A stretch of DNA of 64,000 bases from Thalassobacillus_A hwangdonensis. GTDB taxonomy: Bacteria > Bacillota > Bacilli > Bacillales > Halobacillaceae. Where the stretch lies: NCBI RefSeq assembly GCF_042675915.1, contig NZ_JBHTKL010000005.1, positions 372,001 to 436,000 on the forward strand, read 5' to 3'. Positions 32,839 through 40,756 of this stretch are shown piece after piece (the stretch's first letter is position 1; each line of letters opens with the position of its first letter). The translations under genes and the position numbers were made by a program. The notes below the pieces were generated by a model. The model was given only the letters and a program-made list of their open reading frames with translations, was not told the origin of the DNA and ran no database searches.

Positions 32839-34545
32839 ATGAAACTGCAAAGTATTACTGCATTGATTTTTACCGGACTACTAATGGGGTGTGCCGATGC
32901 CTCTGGAATTACATCATCTGACAGCGGAATTGCCGCTACAGATCTACAGCCAGTCTCCGTGTCGGACTTATCTGATGAAGAAATCCTGAACATTTATGAA
33001 CAAGGGAGAGAGGGAGAGTACAACGACTATGGTGATTTCGTAGAAGAATCTGTCAGAATGATAGAATTCAGCATGGAGGAATTGCTGAGGGTTGCCCCTG
33101 CTGTAAAAGAAGGCGCGGCCAACGACGCTACAATCGATCATTACGAAACTGCTTTACGTACAGTGCGCCACCATATAAAACAAGGGGTGGAAAAGGAAGA
33201 CATACCTGCTCTATTGAGAGAAGCCCACCTGGTCTACGTCGATTATTTGCACGGAATGGAAAAAGTAATGCAAACGATCGAGGAGGATGATGTGAATCAG
33301 TCCGAGGTGTGGCAGGGAATATACATCGATGCGAAAAGGGAATTTACACTTGTCGAAGACGCATTTGATCAGATGGAGAGTGAGTTTTTTGCTAGAGTGA
33401 ACCTTCTGCTCGAGGATAAGCGTCATACACAGGGAGACACAGAAGAGAATGTTGAAGAATCTTATGTTGGGGATGAGAGTACTGAGGAGATGCAAGTCGA
33501 AGCCGTGGAAGAGCTTGATTTGTTTGTCTTAGTTAACAATGGTGATGGAGAGGGTGTAAGAAAAGCCCTTGAGCAAGGAGAGAATCCGAACATCAATCAA
33601 GTATCCGGAGAAACCCCGCTTGAATTAACTGCGAGACATGGTCATGTAGACATGATGCAGGCATTATTAAACCATGGAGCAGACCCGAATAAAAGTAATA
33701 ATCAGGTTGCAGCCACTCCGCTAGAAGAAGCTATTTGGAACAGAGAAGATGCAAAAACAGTGGTCTCCATCCTTCAAATGGTGGAGTTATTATTGGATTA
33801 TGGAGCAGATGTGAATCACATCAACGACAACTCGGATATTGAAGGGAAGGTGAGCACTGCTTTGATGACGGCGGTACAGTTCAATTACGAACCCGTCATT
33901 GAACTTCTCCTTGAACATGAAGCAGATCCATACATGGTGGTGAACGGAGGGCGTAGCGCCTATTCCATTGCAGAAGAGCGGGGCTACTCGAATGTCCTGG
34001 ACTTGATGAAGAAGTATGCAGGTAACCCCCCTCAAAAGAAGGTGGAAACAGATAAAAATTCAGATGTGCGGGAAGTACCCGACTTCAATTTTCCAAATCA
34101 GGATGGGGGGAGCATCAGCAACGACGCATTGTTTGGCGAGACGTGGATGGGCGTGCTGATCGATACGAAACATAACGCAACGACAAACATCCCTTTATTA
34201 GTAAAAATGAAGCAAGTACAACATCAGCTTGCTTCGAGTTATCTTGCACCCACAATCGTTGCATTTACCGTGAGACCCGAATATGATTCCTCTGATCGTT
34301 TGAAAGAGTTCAAACAGAGTATCGGCTTTGAATCCGAGGATATCCACTTTGTTTCACCTGACAGCCATGAAGTGATCAGAACGTTTGCTAGAGAGGCATT
34401 CCAGAGTCCTATGACGGAGGATGGTGATCGCTACATCTATAGTTATAGCATCATTTACGTGAATGGAAATGGCGTAATCGTCGATAAATTCCCTGGACAG
34501 TTGGACATCGATAAAATTGTTGAAGGAATAAAGAAACACCATTAA
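32839..34545 (+). CDS. Lipoprotein with ankyrin repeats and a cysteine-less SCO1-like domain
   Basis: A 568-residue exported lipoprotein. The signal peptide ends in the lipobox LLMGC (Cys near residue 18). Residues about 30-205 are an acidic helical region, then a short low-complexity acidic linker. Ankyrin repeats span about 225-400, including SGETPLELTARHGHVDMMQALLNHGADPN and further units. The last 150 residues match the SCO1/thioredoxin pattern (PDFNFPNQDGGSISNDALFGETWMGVLID; IHFVSPD; YVNGNGVIVDKFPG). The CxxxC copper/redox site is replaced by KHNATTN and the conserved His is not in place. It should be membrane-anchored outside the cell. Probably a binding or scaffold protein rather than an oxidoreductase; role unknown. 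Confidence 0.82.
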   Translation: MKLQSITALIFTGLLMGCADASGITSSDSGIAATDLQPVSVSDLSDEEILNIYEQGREGEYNDYGDFVEESVRMIEFSMEELLRVAPAVKEGAANDATIDHYETALRTVRHHIKQGVEKEDIPALLREAHLVYVDYLHGMEKVMQTIEEDDVNQSEVWQGIYIDAKREFTLVEDAFDQMESEFFARVNLLLEDKRHTQGDTEENVEESYVGDESTEEMQVEAVEELDLFVLVNNGDGEGVRKALEQGENPNINQVSGETPLELTARHGHVDMMQALLNHGADPNKSNNQVAATPLEEAIWNREDAKTVVSILQMVELLLDYGADVNHINDNSDIEGKVSTALMTAVQFNYEPVIELLLEHEADPYMVVNGGRSAYSIAEERGYSNVLDLMKKYAGNPPQKKVETDKNSDVREVPDFNFPNQDGGSISNDALFGETWMGVLIDTKHNATTNIPLLVKMKQVQHQLASSYLAPTIVAFTVRPEYDSSDRLKEFKQSIGFESEDIHFVSPDSHEVIRTFAREAFQSPMTEDGDRYIYSYSIIYVNGNGVIVDKFPGQLDIDKIVEGIKKHH

Positions 34546-34647
34546 TTATGGTAGAATAATATATAGGCAGCTTGACCTTTAGCCGCCTGTTAAATTTAGC
34601 GACAAACTATTACAATCAGCCTCAGGGAAGGCGAGCGGGAGGGAACG

Positions 34648-35121
34648 ATGAAGAACATCACGTTATTTGTTGGTTGTGTCATGGTTGTTCTCCTCCCCGT
34701 GACGGCACATGCAGAGCTTTTGCTCATAGCTGAAGGGTCCGCCGGCATGTTTTCCTATGAAGTGAAAATGACCGAGCATCAGAAGATGATATGGATGATC
34801 GAGAAGCAGGATAGAGTGCTTTATTTTAACGAAACGCCATGGAATCAGCAGCATTTGGAGGATTACAAAAGTGCGATCGATGTTGTACATAAGGAACGGC
34901 TGAAGCTGATCATCACCTTGATATATTTAATTGGAGCAATTGTCGCCCTTTTTGCAGGTTCTAAATTAAAAGTGAGATCTTCAAGATTGATGTATTATGC
35001 GCTGGTCACATTGTTCTGTATGATCACAATCTATACCATCATCCATTCGTCCGTCCAATTGACGGATGCATACCACCTTGCCAATGAATGTTTTGCTTTG
35101 CTTGAGCAAATGGTGGCCTGA
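34648..35121 (+). CDS. Hypothetical exported/membrane protein
   Basis: I do not recognise this 157-residue protein. An N-terminal signal-like segment (KNITLFVGCVMVVLLPVTAHA, cleavage plausible after AHA) precedes a soluble stretch of about 65 residues. Two more hydrophobic helices follow (about 88-106 and 115-135). The first 22 residues could alternatively be a membrane anchor. ATG 34648 has GGGAGGGAA upstream. The gap of 102 bp after the ankyrin lipoprotein contains no clear terminator, so read-through is possible. Confidence 0.65.
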   Translation: MKNITLFVGCVMVVLLPVTAHAELLLIAEGSAGMFSYEVKMTEHQKMIWMIEKQDRVLYFNETPWNQQHLEDYKSAIDVVHKERLKLIITLIYLIGAIVALFAGSKLKVRSSRLMYYALVTLFCMITIYTIIHSSVQLTDAYHLANECFALLEQMVA

Positions 35122-35237
35122 TTTCGACTGTCATGGTTTAGTACCCATACAATTTTCCATTTCTTAAATATGATGTATAGAGGGTATGGTCCATCCATGC
35201 TTAAGCATCTATTTCAGTATAGAAAGGAGTTTTTTGT

Positions 35238-35339
35238 ATGGGTTACGGATGCGGTGGTTACGGTTACGGAAGCAACTTCGTACTGATCGTAGTTTTGTTC
35301 ATCCTATTGATCATCGTCGGAGCTACAATCGCTTGGTAA
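35238..35339 (+). CDS. YjcZ-family sporulation mini-protein
   Basis: A 33-residue peptide: a Gly/Tyr-rich head, MGYGCGGYGYGSNF, followed by one hydrophobic helix, VLIVVLFILLIIVGATIAW. This is the typical form of the YjcZ/SscA group found in spore-formers, where SscA is a small spore protein. AAAGGAG (35224-35230) lies 7 nt before ATG 35238 and a good terminator follows. It is too short for usual gene finding but the design and signals are convincing. Confidence 0.85.
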   Translation: MGYGCGGYGYGSNFVLIVVLFILLIIVGATIAW

Positions 35340-35346
35340 TAGCTGA

Positions 35347-35375
35347 AGTACTCCCCTTAAGGGAGTGCTTTTTAT
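35347..35375 (+). terminator. Terminator of the YjcZ-type gene
   Basis: AGTACTCCC pairs with GGGAGTGCT (one G-U) around CTTAA, followed by a T-rich run. Confidence 0.82.
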
Positions 35376-35464
35376 TTTGCATTCAAAAAAGGGACTGACT
35401 CCTTTGGAATCGAATAAAGGGATAAGGGGTTAGTTGAACTCAAAATCAGACGAGGTGAATGAGG

Positions 35465-35983
35465 ATGAAAGCAAAACAGTTATATGAATACCATGTATGG
35501 GCAAACCGGCAGTATTTCAATCTTTTGAAGGAAATGGATCCATCCATTTTCAAAAAGGAAGTGGAGAGCGTTTTTTCCAGTGTGAGTGAAGTGTTTTCAC
35601 ACATCTATGTAGTGGATAAAATCTGGCTCGGCTGCCTAGTGGGGGATGATTTTGATACGATCTTTTCGAAGGTGCAGGATTGGGATAAGGAAGCGGAGAG
35701 TCCTACAATCGAAGCGATTGAAGAGAAGTTCTTAAAGTTGACGGGAGCATTTCAAGGCTTTTTTGATAAAGTGGAAAGCGAAGACGACCCCTTGATCGTG
35801 GAACACCCTAGATTTGGGAAGCTTCACACCACGTACATAGAAATTGTGCAGCACATTGTCAATCATGGCACCTATCATAGGGGAAACCTAGCTGCGATGC
35901 TGCGGCAGATGGGACATAAAGGAGCATCGACGGATTATATTTTCTACTTATACGCACTGGAAAATGCGGAAAGGGGTGGATGA
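35465..35983 (+). CDS. DinB-family metal-binding four-helix protein
   Basis: A 172-residue cytoplasmic protein of the DinB/YfiT-like superfamily. The likely metal triad is one His in VSEVFSHIYVVDKIWL plus two in IVNHGTYHRGNLAAMLRQMG. The N-terminus, LYEYHVWANRQYFNLL, is the usual first helix. Family members include thiol-dependent transferases using bacillithiol; no substrate can be named here. ATG 35465 is 6 nt after GAGGTGA and is preferred over ATG 35459. The next gene starts 4 bp downstream, so they form an operon. Confidence 0.85.
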   Translation: MKAKQLYEYHVWANRQYFNLLKEMDPSIFKKEVESVFSSVSEVFSHIYVVDKIWLGCLVGDDFDTIFSKVQDWDKEAESPTIEAIEEKFLKLTGAFQGFFDKVESEDDPLIVEHPRFGKLHTTYIEIVQHIVNHGTYHRGNLAAMLRQMGHKGASTDYIFYLYALENAERGG

Positions 35984-35987
35984 AGCG

Positions 35988-36794
35988 ATGGAACGTCAAT
36001 TGCAACACGTACTGGACCGAATCGAAGGGGAAGTGGCGATCCTGGTGAGCATTGAGAGTAAAAGGTATGAACATAATGTGACCCAGAAGTTTTCTGCAGC
36101 TAGTCTGATAAAGTGGCCGATTTTTTTATATGGGTTCCATCTTGTCAGTTGTTGTGACCGTCAGCTGGACGAACCGATACCGATGTTCCGGTCGGATGTA
36201 GTCGGCGGTGCGGGAGTCATCCAGTCTCTTCCTCCAAGACCCACCTACTCCTTCCAAGAGCTGCTGACGCTTATGATGGTTGTTTCTGACAACACTGCTA
36301 CCAATATATTGATCCGGGATTTAGGTATAGAAAATGTTCAAGCGTTCATTAAAGAAAATGATCTGCAAGGAACGCACTTGAATCGAAACCTCATGGACAT
36401 GGATGCAATGGAGGCAGGGCTGGATAATACGATTACAGCAGCAGCGATAGGGAAGTGCCTTTCGTTAATCTCGGATCCTGACCTGTTTGAACAAAAGTAT
36501 TCTACTATGATGATGGAAATCCTAAGTCATCAGCAGTTCACAGATAAACTGTCAGCCAAAGTAAATGTAGAGGAAGTCCAGTTTTATAATAAGACAGGAG
36601 AACTCCCGGGAGTCGAGCATGACAGTGCCTTAATCAAGTATAAAGCCAACGTTGCAGAAGTGGTGGTCCTTACGGAAGGGTTAACTTCAAATTGGAAGGG
36701 TAAAGAGTTGATAGCGGATGTAGGGAAATTAGTCGTAGAAGAATTGATAGTTAGGGAGGAGAAGCCTGTTGAAGCCAATCATCAACGAAATTGA
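35988..36794 (+). CDS. Class A beta-lactamase-like serine hydrolase, no signal peptide
   Basis: A 268-residue serine hydrolase with the penicillin-recognising fold. Motifs in order: SxxK as S-L-I-K in FSAASLIKWPI, SDN in MVVSDNTATNILI, an omega-loop-like RNLMD, and KTG in YNKTGELPGVEHDSAL. The ExxxN of true class A enzymes is not obvious. There is no signal peptide or anchor, so the protein appears cytoplasmic, which is unusual for a beta-lactamase and points to another amide or ester substrate. It is co-transcribed with DinB-like and SRPBCC genes. The start (ATG 35988 or GTG 35976) is uncertain. Confidence 0.8.
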   Translation: MERQLQHVLDRIEGEVAILVSIESKRYEHNVTQKFSAASLIKWPIFLYGFHLVSCCDRQLDEPIPMFRSDVVGGAGVIQSLPPRPTYSFQELLTLMMVVSDNTATNILIRDLGIENVQAFIKENDLQGTHLNRNLMDMDAMEAGLDNTITAAAIGKCLSLISDPDLFEQKYSTMMMEILSHQQFTDKLSAKVNVEEVQFYNKTGELPGVEHDSALIKYKANVAEVVVLTEGLTSNWKGKELIADVGKLVVEELIVREEKPVEANHQRN

Positions 36795-37239
36795 AGGCGG
36801 TTATATCGTACAATTCATTCGTAATTATCCCCATTCTCTCGAAAAGGTCTGGGAAGCGATCACTTCGCCAGATAAATTAAGGCAATGGTTCGCAGATGTA
36901 GACATGGAATATCAACTTGGTGGAAGAATGGATATTCATTTCAATAAGTCAGCAGGTAACAAAAAGGTAGGAAAAATCATTGAGATTAAAGATAAATGGA
37001 TTTTCGAATACCTGTGGGACGTAGAAATGAACGAAACTGTGACATTTGAAGTCACCCCAATTGAAGAAGGGTGTCGATTGTCCCTGACTCACATCATCCA
37101 TGATGCCGCCCAGATGCCAAGCATCATCGGTGGGTGGGAAAGTCATTTGGATATGCTTGAAGCTAGTTTGAATGGCACACCATCTGAATTTCCTTGGAAG
37201 AAATGGGAAACGATCCGTGATGAATATAGCAGTGGATAG
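36769..37239 (+). CDS. SRPBCC (AHSA1-type) protein
   Basis: A 156-residue START-like helix-grip protein of the AHSA1 group: YIVQFIRNYPHSLEKVWEAITSPDKLRQWFADVDMEYQLGGRMDIHF and a long C-terminal helix, SIIGGWESHLDMLEASLNG. Such proteins bind small hydrophobic ligands or act as co-chaperone-like modules. It starts at TTG 36769 behind AGGGAGGAG and overlaps the preceding hydrolase gene by 26 bp, so translation is coupled. Ligand unknown. Confidence 0.85.
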   Translation: MKPIINEIEGGYIVQFIRNYPHSLEKVWEAITSPDKLRQWFADVDMEYQLGGRMDIHFNKSAGNKKVGKIIEIKDKWIFEYLWDVEMNETVTFEVTPIEEGCRLSLTHIIHDAAQMPSIIGGWESHLDMLEASLNGTPSEFPWKKWETIRDEYSSG

Positions 37240-37266
37240 CCGGAGTACATTTCCGGCTTTTTTTAT
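37238..37266 (+). terminator. Terminator of the DinB/hydrolase/SRPBCC operon
   Basis: AGCCGGA pairs with TCCGGCT around a 7-nt loop, followed by seven T residues; it starts within the stop codon. Confidence 0.85.
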
Positions 37267-37369
37267 TGTTCAGGAATAATTATACTTCTGCCAAAATGCT
37301 CCGGTTTCTCAACTCTCCTAAGACAAGCTATAATGAAGGTACTAACTTGAAAACAAAGTGGTGAAAAAC

Positions 37370-37975
37370 ATGATTGTCATCATTGATAACTATGACTCGT
37401 TTACTTATAACTTATATCAGTATTACCTCCAGCTGGACACGGATGTAGTCGTTAGACGAAACGACGACATCACCATAGAGGAAGTATCCGACTATGAACC
37501 GGATCTGATTGTTCTTTCTCCCGGACCAGGCACTCCTGCCAAAGCTGAGTTTTCCGCACGTGTGCTGGAAAATTTCGCATGCAAAATCCCGGTCTTAGGG
37601 GTGTGTCTGGGGCATCAGGTAATTGTAGAATATTTTGGTGGGAAAGTGATAAAAGGATTGGAGCCTGTCCATGGCAAAGTATCTGAAATCACTCATGATA
37701 AGCGGACACTCTTCGAAGATATTCCTTCTCCGACCCCTGTCACAAGGTACCACTCATTGACAGCGGATGAAGCATCTATCCCTGAAGATTTGGAAGTCAG
37801 TGCAAGAACTTTGGATGGAACAATCATGGCTGTTCGACACCGCCACCTTCCTGTTGAAGGCATCCAATTCCACCCAGAGTCCATTATGACTAAGTCCGGG
37901 TTTTTGATGTTGAAAAATCATTTTGAACAAGCATTGAAAAGGAAAAGTTCCATTATAGAGATAGGAGGGGTGTAG
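37370..37975 (+). CDS. pabA: Aminodeoxychorismate synthase, glutamine amidotransferase subunit
   Basis: Releases ammonia from glutamine for 4-amino-4-deoxychorismate synthesis in the folate pathway. The 201-residue class I amidotransferase starts MIVIIDNYDSFTYNLYQY. It has the oxyanion loop LSPGPGTP, the nucleophile motif VLGVCLGHQ (Cys near residue 79), and the C-terminal His-Glu pair in IQFHPESIMT. The fused pabBC gene begins 1 bp after its stop. In some Bacilli this subunit also serves TrpE. ATG 37370 is chosen over GTG 37358/37361 for homology at the N-terminus. TATAAT at 37330-37335 is a plausible -10. Confidence 0.93.
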   Translation: MIVIIDNYDSFTYNLYQYYLQLDTDVVVRRNDDITIEEVSDYEPDLIVLSPGPGTPAKAEFSARVLENFACKIPVLGVCLGHQVIVEYFGGKVIKGLEPVHGKVSEITHDKRTLFEDIPSPTPVTRYHSLTADEASIPEDLEVSARTLDGTIMAVRHRHLPVEGIQFHPESIMTKSGFLMLKNHFEQALKRKSSIIEIGGV

Positions 37976-37976
37976 G

Positions 37977-39716
37977 GTGTACGAGCTGCTGTTTGAATTT
38001 CCTGATAATGTAACAGGTAAAGCTACCCCTCGTATGTTTGAAAAACCTGTACGTATTCTGCAGGCAAATGAGCTTGATGAAGTGGAAGAAGTCTTTGAAG
38101 AAGTCAATCACGCTCTTGATCAAGGTTACTATGTTGCAGGTTATGTCTCCTATGAGGCTGCACCAGCTTTTGATCCTGCTTTTCAGGTTCATGAAGCCAA
38201 GGGTTTTCCACTCGTCTGGTTTGGTGTGTACGAACAGATGAAGCAGGGATTTCCATCTGGGAAAGATGAGTCGTATCAGCTATCCGATTGGAACTTGGAT
38301 GGCGATTTTGCTTCCTATCAACAAGGAATAAGCAAGATTAGGCAAGCAATCGAAGACGGGGATACCTACCAGGTCAACTATACAGTCCGGATGAAATCTA
38401 AGTTCGAAGGTGATGATAACAGCTTTTACAGACAGCTTGCGCGTAACCAGAAGGGAGACTACTCCGCACATTTGAACACCGGCAGATACCGCATCCTTTC
38501 TGCATCCCCCGAACTTTTCTTCAAGGTGGACAACGGAAGAATCACCACAAAACCCATGAAAGGAACGTCAAAACGAGGCAGGTATTCGAAAGAAGATGAA
38601 GTTCTGAAAGAGACCCTTCGTCATTCTGAAAAGGATCAGGCTGAAAATCTCATGATCGTGGATTTGTTGAGGAATGATGTAGGGCGCATTGCCGAAGCTG
38701 GTACGGTAAACGTACCGAAGCTCTTTTCGATTGAATCATATCCCACCGTCCATCAGATGACTTCCACAATTGAGGCGGTATTAAAACAACGCATGACGCC
38801 CTTTGATTGGTTCAAAGCACTGTTTCCTTGTGGCTCGATTACAGGCGCCCCAAAGGTCAGTACAATGCGCTTCATCTCGGAATTGGAGCAGTCAGCGAGA
38901 CGGGTGTACTGTGGGGCGATTGGATATATGACACCTGAGCGGGAAGCGATCTTTAATGTACCGATCCGTACAGTAACAATCGACACGGATACGGATGAAG
39001 CTGTCTATGGGACTGGCGGCGGCATTACGTGGGACTCTACGGCCGAAGGCGAATACGAGGAACTTTTAACAAAAGCGAGACTTCTGACTGAAAAGCGCAA
39101 GGAGTTTCAACTGTTGGAAACATTGAGGATGGAGGCCGGTGAATTCCCTCTACTGGACTATCATATGAAACGTCTTACAGACTCAGTCCGTTATTTTGGT
39201 TTTGCTGTTCCTATTTCCCGGGTAATAATGGCGCTTGAAAAATGTCGAAAGAAGTATCCGGATGGTAATCATAAGGTGAGGGTTTTGGTAAGTGAAGGTG
39301 GAGAAGTGGATATTACTGCTACACCAATCAAGAGAGAAATGAACACGATCCGGTCATCTATCGCAAGTGCACCGATCGATCGAATGAATCCATTCTTATT
39401 TAACAAAACAACGGAGCGTTCGATCTATGAAAACTTACAGCAGCAAGCACCTACTCATGCTGAAACCGTTCTGCTATGGAACGACAAGGATGAGTTGACC
39501 GAATTTACGATTGGGAACCTCGTCATTGAAAAAAATGGAGAATATTATACGCCGCCTGTCGAATGCGGGCTTCTCCCTGGGACACGCAGGCAGCAATTAT
39601 TAGTTGAGGGAATTTTGAAGGAGCAAGTTATAACAAAGCATTTGCTGGATGAAGCGGATCAAGTCTGGATGATCAATAGTGTGCGAGGCTGGGTTAAAGT
39701 CTCGTTTATCTACTAA
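37977..39716 (+). CDS. pabBC: Fused aminodeoxychorismate synthase component I / aminodeoxychorismate lyase
   Basis: A bifunctional enzyme of 579 residues. Residues about 1-370 form the chorismate-binding PabB domain (YQVNYTVRMKSKF; RNDVGRIAEAGTV; PCGSITGAPKVSTM; YCGAIGYM). Residues about 375-579 form a PabC-like PLP-dependent lyase (LLDYHMKRLTDSVRYFG; the likely PLP lysine in LFNKTTERSIYE; ECGLLPGTRRQQLL). Together with PabA it makes 4-aminobenzoate from chorismate in one polypeptide. GTG 37977 has AGGAGGGG 6 nt upstream. Such fusions are known in several Firmicutes; B. subtilis keeps pabB and pabC separate. Confidence 0.93.
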   Translation: MYELLFEFPDNVTGKATPRMFEKPVRILQANELDEVEEVFEEVNHALDQGYYVAGYVSYEAAPAFDPAFQVHEAKGFPLVWFGVYEQMKQGFPSGKDESYQLSDWNLDGDFASYQQGISKIRQAIEDGDTYQVNYTVRMKSKFEGDDNSFYRQLARNQKGDYSAHLNTGRYRILSASPELFFKVDNGRITTKPMKGTSKRGRYSKEDEVLKETLRHSEKDQAENLMIVDLLRNDVGRIAEAGTVNVPKLFSIESYPTVHQMTSTIEAVLKQRMTPFDWFKALFPCGSITGAPKVSTMRFISELEQSARRVYCGAIGYMTPEREAIFNVPIRTVTIDTDTDEAVYGTGGGITWDSTAEGEYEELLTKARLLTEKRKEFQLLETLRMEAGEFPLLDYHMKRLTDSVRYFGFAVPISRVIMALEKCRKKYPDGNHKVRVLVSEGGEVDITATPIKREMNTIRSSIASAPIDRMNPFLFNKTTERSIYENLQQQAPTHAETVLLWNDKDELTEFTIGNLVIEKNGEYYTPPVECGLLPGTRRQQLLVEGILKEQVITKHLLDEADQVWMINSVRGWVKVSFIY

Positions 39717-39812
39717 AAAATTGGTACGCTTCTTTCTAAGAAACTTCTGAACTTCCAGGGATAATATGGTAGGATTGCGTTAGAGAAGTTAAGGTGGAGG
39801 AGGAAACCGATT

Positions 39813-40109
39813 ATGGAATTGACTTTGCAGGGAGGCCTGGCCTTTCTCGTTCTGTTCTTTTTATTGTTGGGGATGCTTAGTAAGCTAAAGCAAATGGAAC
39901 AGCGGATGTCCAGCATGAATCAACGCCTCGAACAGCTTGCAGAATATATGGGATTGCCGGAGAACCCTGAAATCGATAAATTGCGAATTCTGATTGAGGA
40001 AGGAAAAGATATAGAGGCTGTGAAGGAAGCACGAAAAGCGTTCGGTTTTTCATTAGTGGAAGGAAAGCGATATATTGACTCTCTGAAAGCCTCTATGAAT
40101 AGTGGATAA
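39813..40109 (+). CDS. Small membrane protein with L7/L12 C-terminal-like domain
   Basis: A 98-residue protein with one N-terminal membrane helix (about residues 8-25, LAFLVLFFLLLGML), a short coiled coil (KLKQMEQRMSSMNQRLEQLAEY) and a C-terminal domain. That domain (IDKLRILIEEGKDIEAVKEARKAFGFSLVEGKRYIDSL) follows the helix pattern of the ribosomal protein L7/L12 C-terminus, the site that docks translation factors. Its function is unknown. It is followed 11 bp later by the DUF4328 gene. ATG 39813 has GGAGGAGG upstream. Confidence 0.75.
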   Translation: MELTLQGGLAFLVLFFLLLGMLSKLKQMEQRMSSMNQRLEQLAEYMGLPENPEIDKLRILIEEGKDIEAVKEARKAFGFSLVEGKRYIDSLKASMNSG

Positions 40110-40120
40110 GGAGGAGAAGA

Positions 40121-40729
40121 TTGAGATTAGAATCTGACCATTCGGTACATTTATTAAAAGGCTTCATCATCCTCACATTCATTGCCTTGTTTATAGAATT
40201 CTTTACTTCATTGATCTACATCATTGATACCGAGTTATATAGAAAGATTGAAATGTTGGATGTGATAGGGATATGGGGAACGTTTGTGTTTTACTTCATC
40301 CAGGGCATCCTGTTTTTGATTTGGTTATACAAAGTACATAAGGATTTAAATGCGATGGATTCGTATTATCCGGTTTCACCTTGGGGATCTTTCGCAAGAG
40401 TGATTGTACCCGTTTACAACCTTTATGGCTTGTGGAATGTGTACGCCACGATGTACCGCCACTTTAAGCAGTACGATCGTACAGAGCATATTGGACAAAA
40501 GTTGTATGTGTACCTCCCGATTTTTTATATCGGGTTTTGGGGAACGAACATTTTCAACAATTCAATTTCCGGGGATTTCGGTGTTCCTCTGACCATTTCT
40601 TTTCTTCTTGATATGGGGATGATGGTCATCTATTTACTGATGGTCAAACTGATCACCCGAGCGCTTCATCTATTACGCGATGATTATGATGAAACGTACG
40701 GGAATCCCCAACAAGAACAAAACGCTTAG
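40121..40729 (+). CDS. DUF4328-type membrane protein
   Basis: A 202-residue membrane protein with four to five hydrophobic segments. It has the pattern FLIWLYKVHKDLNAMDSYYPVSPWGSFARVIVPVYNLYGLWNVYATM, typical of DUF4328 (a W-x-x-R/K-V-H motif followed by a polar loop and the P-x-x-N-L motif). Function unknown. TTG 40121 follows AAGGAGGAG. It is co-transcribed with the L7/L12-like gene and ends in a shared terminator. Confidence 0.75.
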   Translation: MRLESDHSVHLLKGFIILTFIALFIEFFTSLIYIIDTELYRKIEMLDVIGIWGTFVFYFIQGILFLIWLYKVHKDLNAMDSYYPVSPWGSFARVIVPVYNLYGLWNVYATMYRHFKQYDRTEHIGQKLYVYLPIFYIGFWGTNIFNNSISGDFGVPLTISFLLDMGMMVIYLLMVKLITRALHLLRDDYDETYGNPQQEQNA

Positions 40730-40751
40730 GCACTCAGCCTAAGCGTTTTTA
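40721..40751. terminator. Bidirectional terminator
   Basis: A perfect 11-bp stem, AACGCTTAGGC and its complement, with loop ACTCA, T-run on the right and A-rich left flank, between convergent genes. Confidence 0.88.
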
Positions 40752-40756
40752 GTGTT

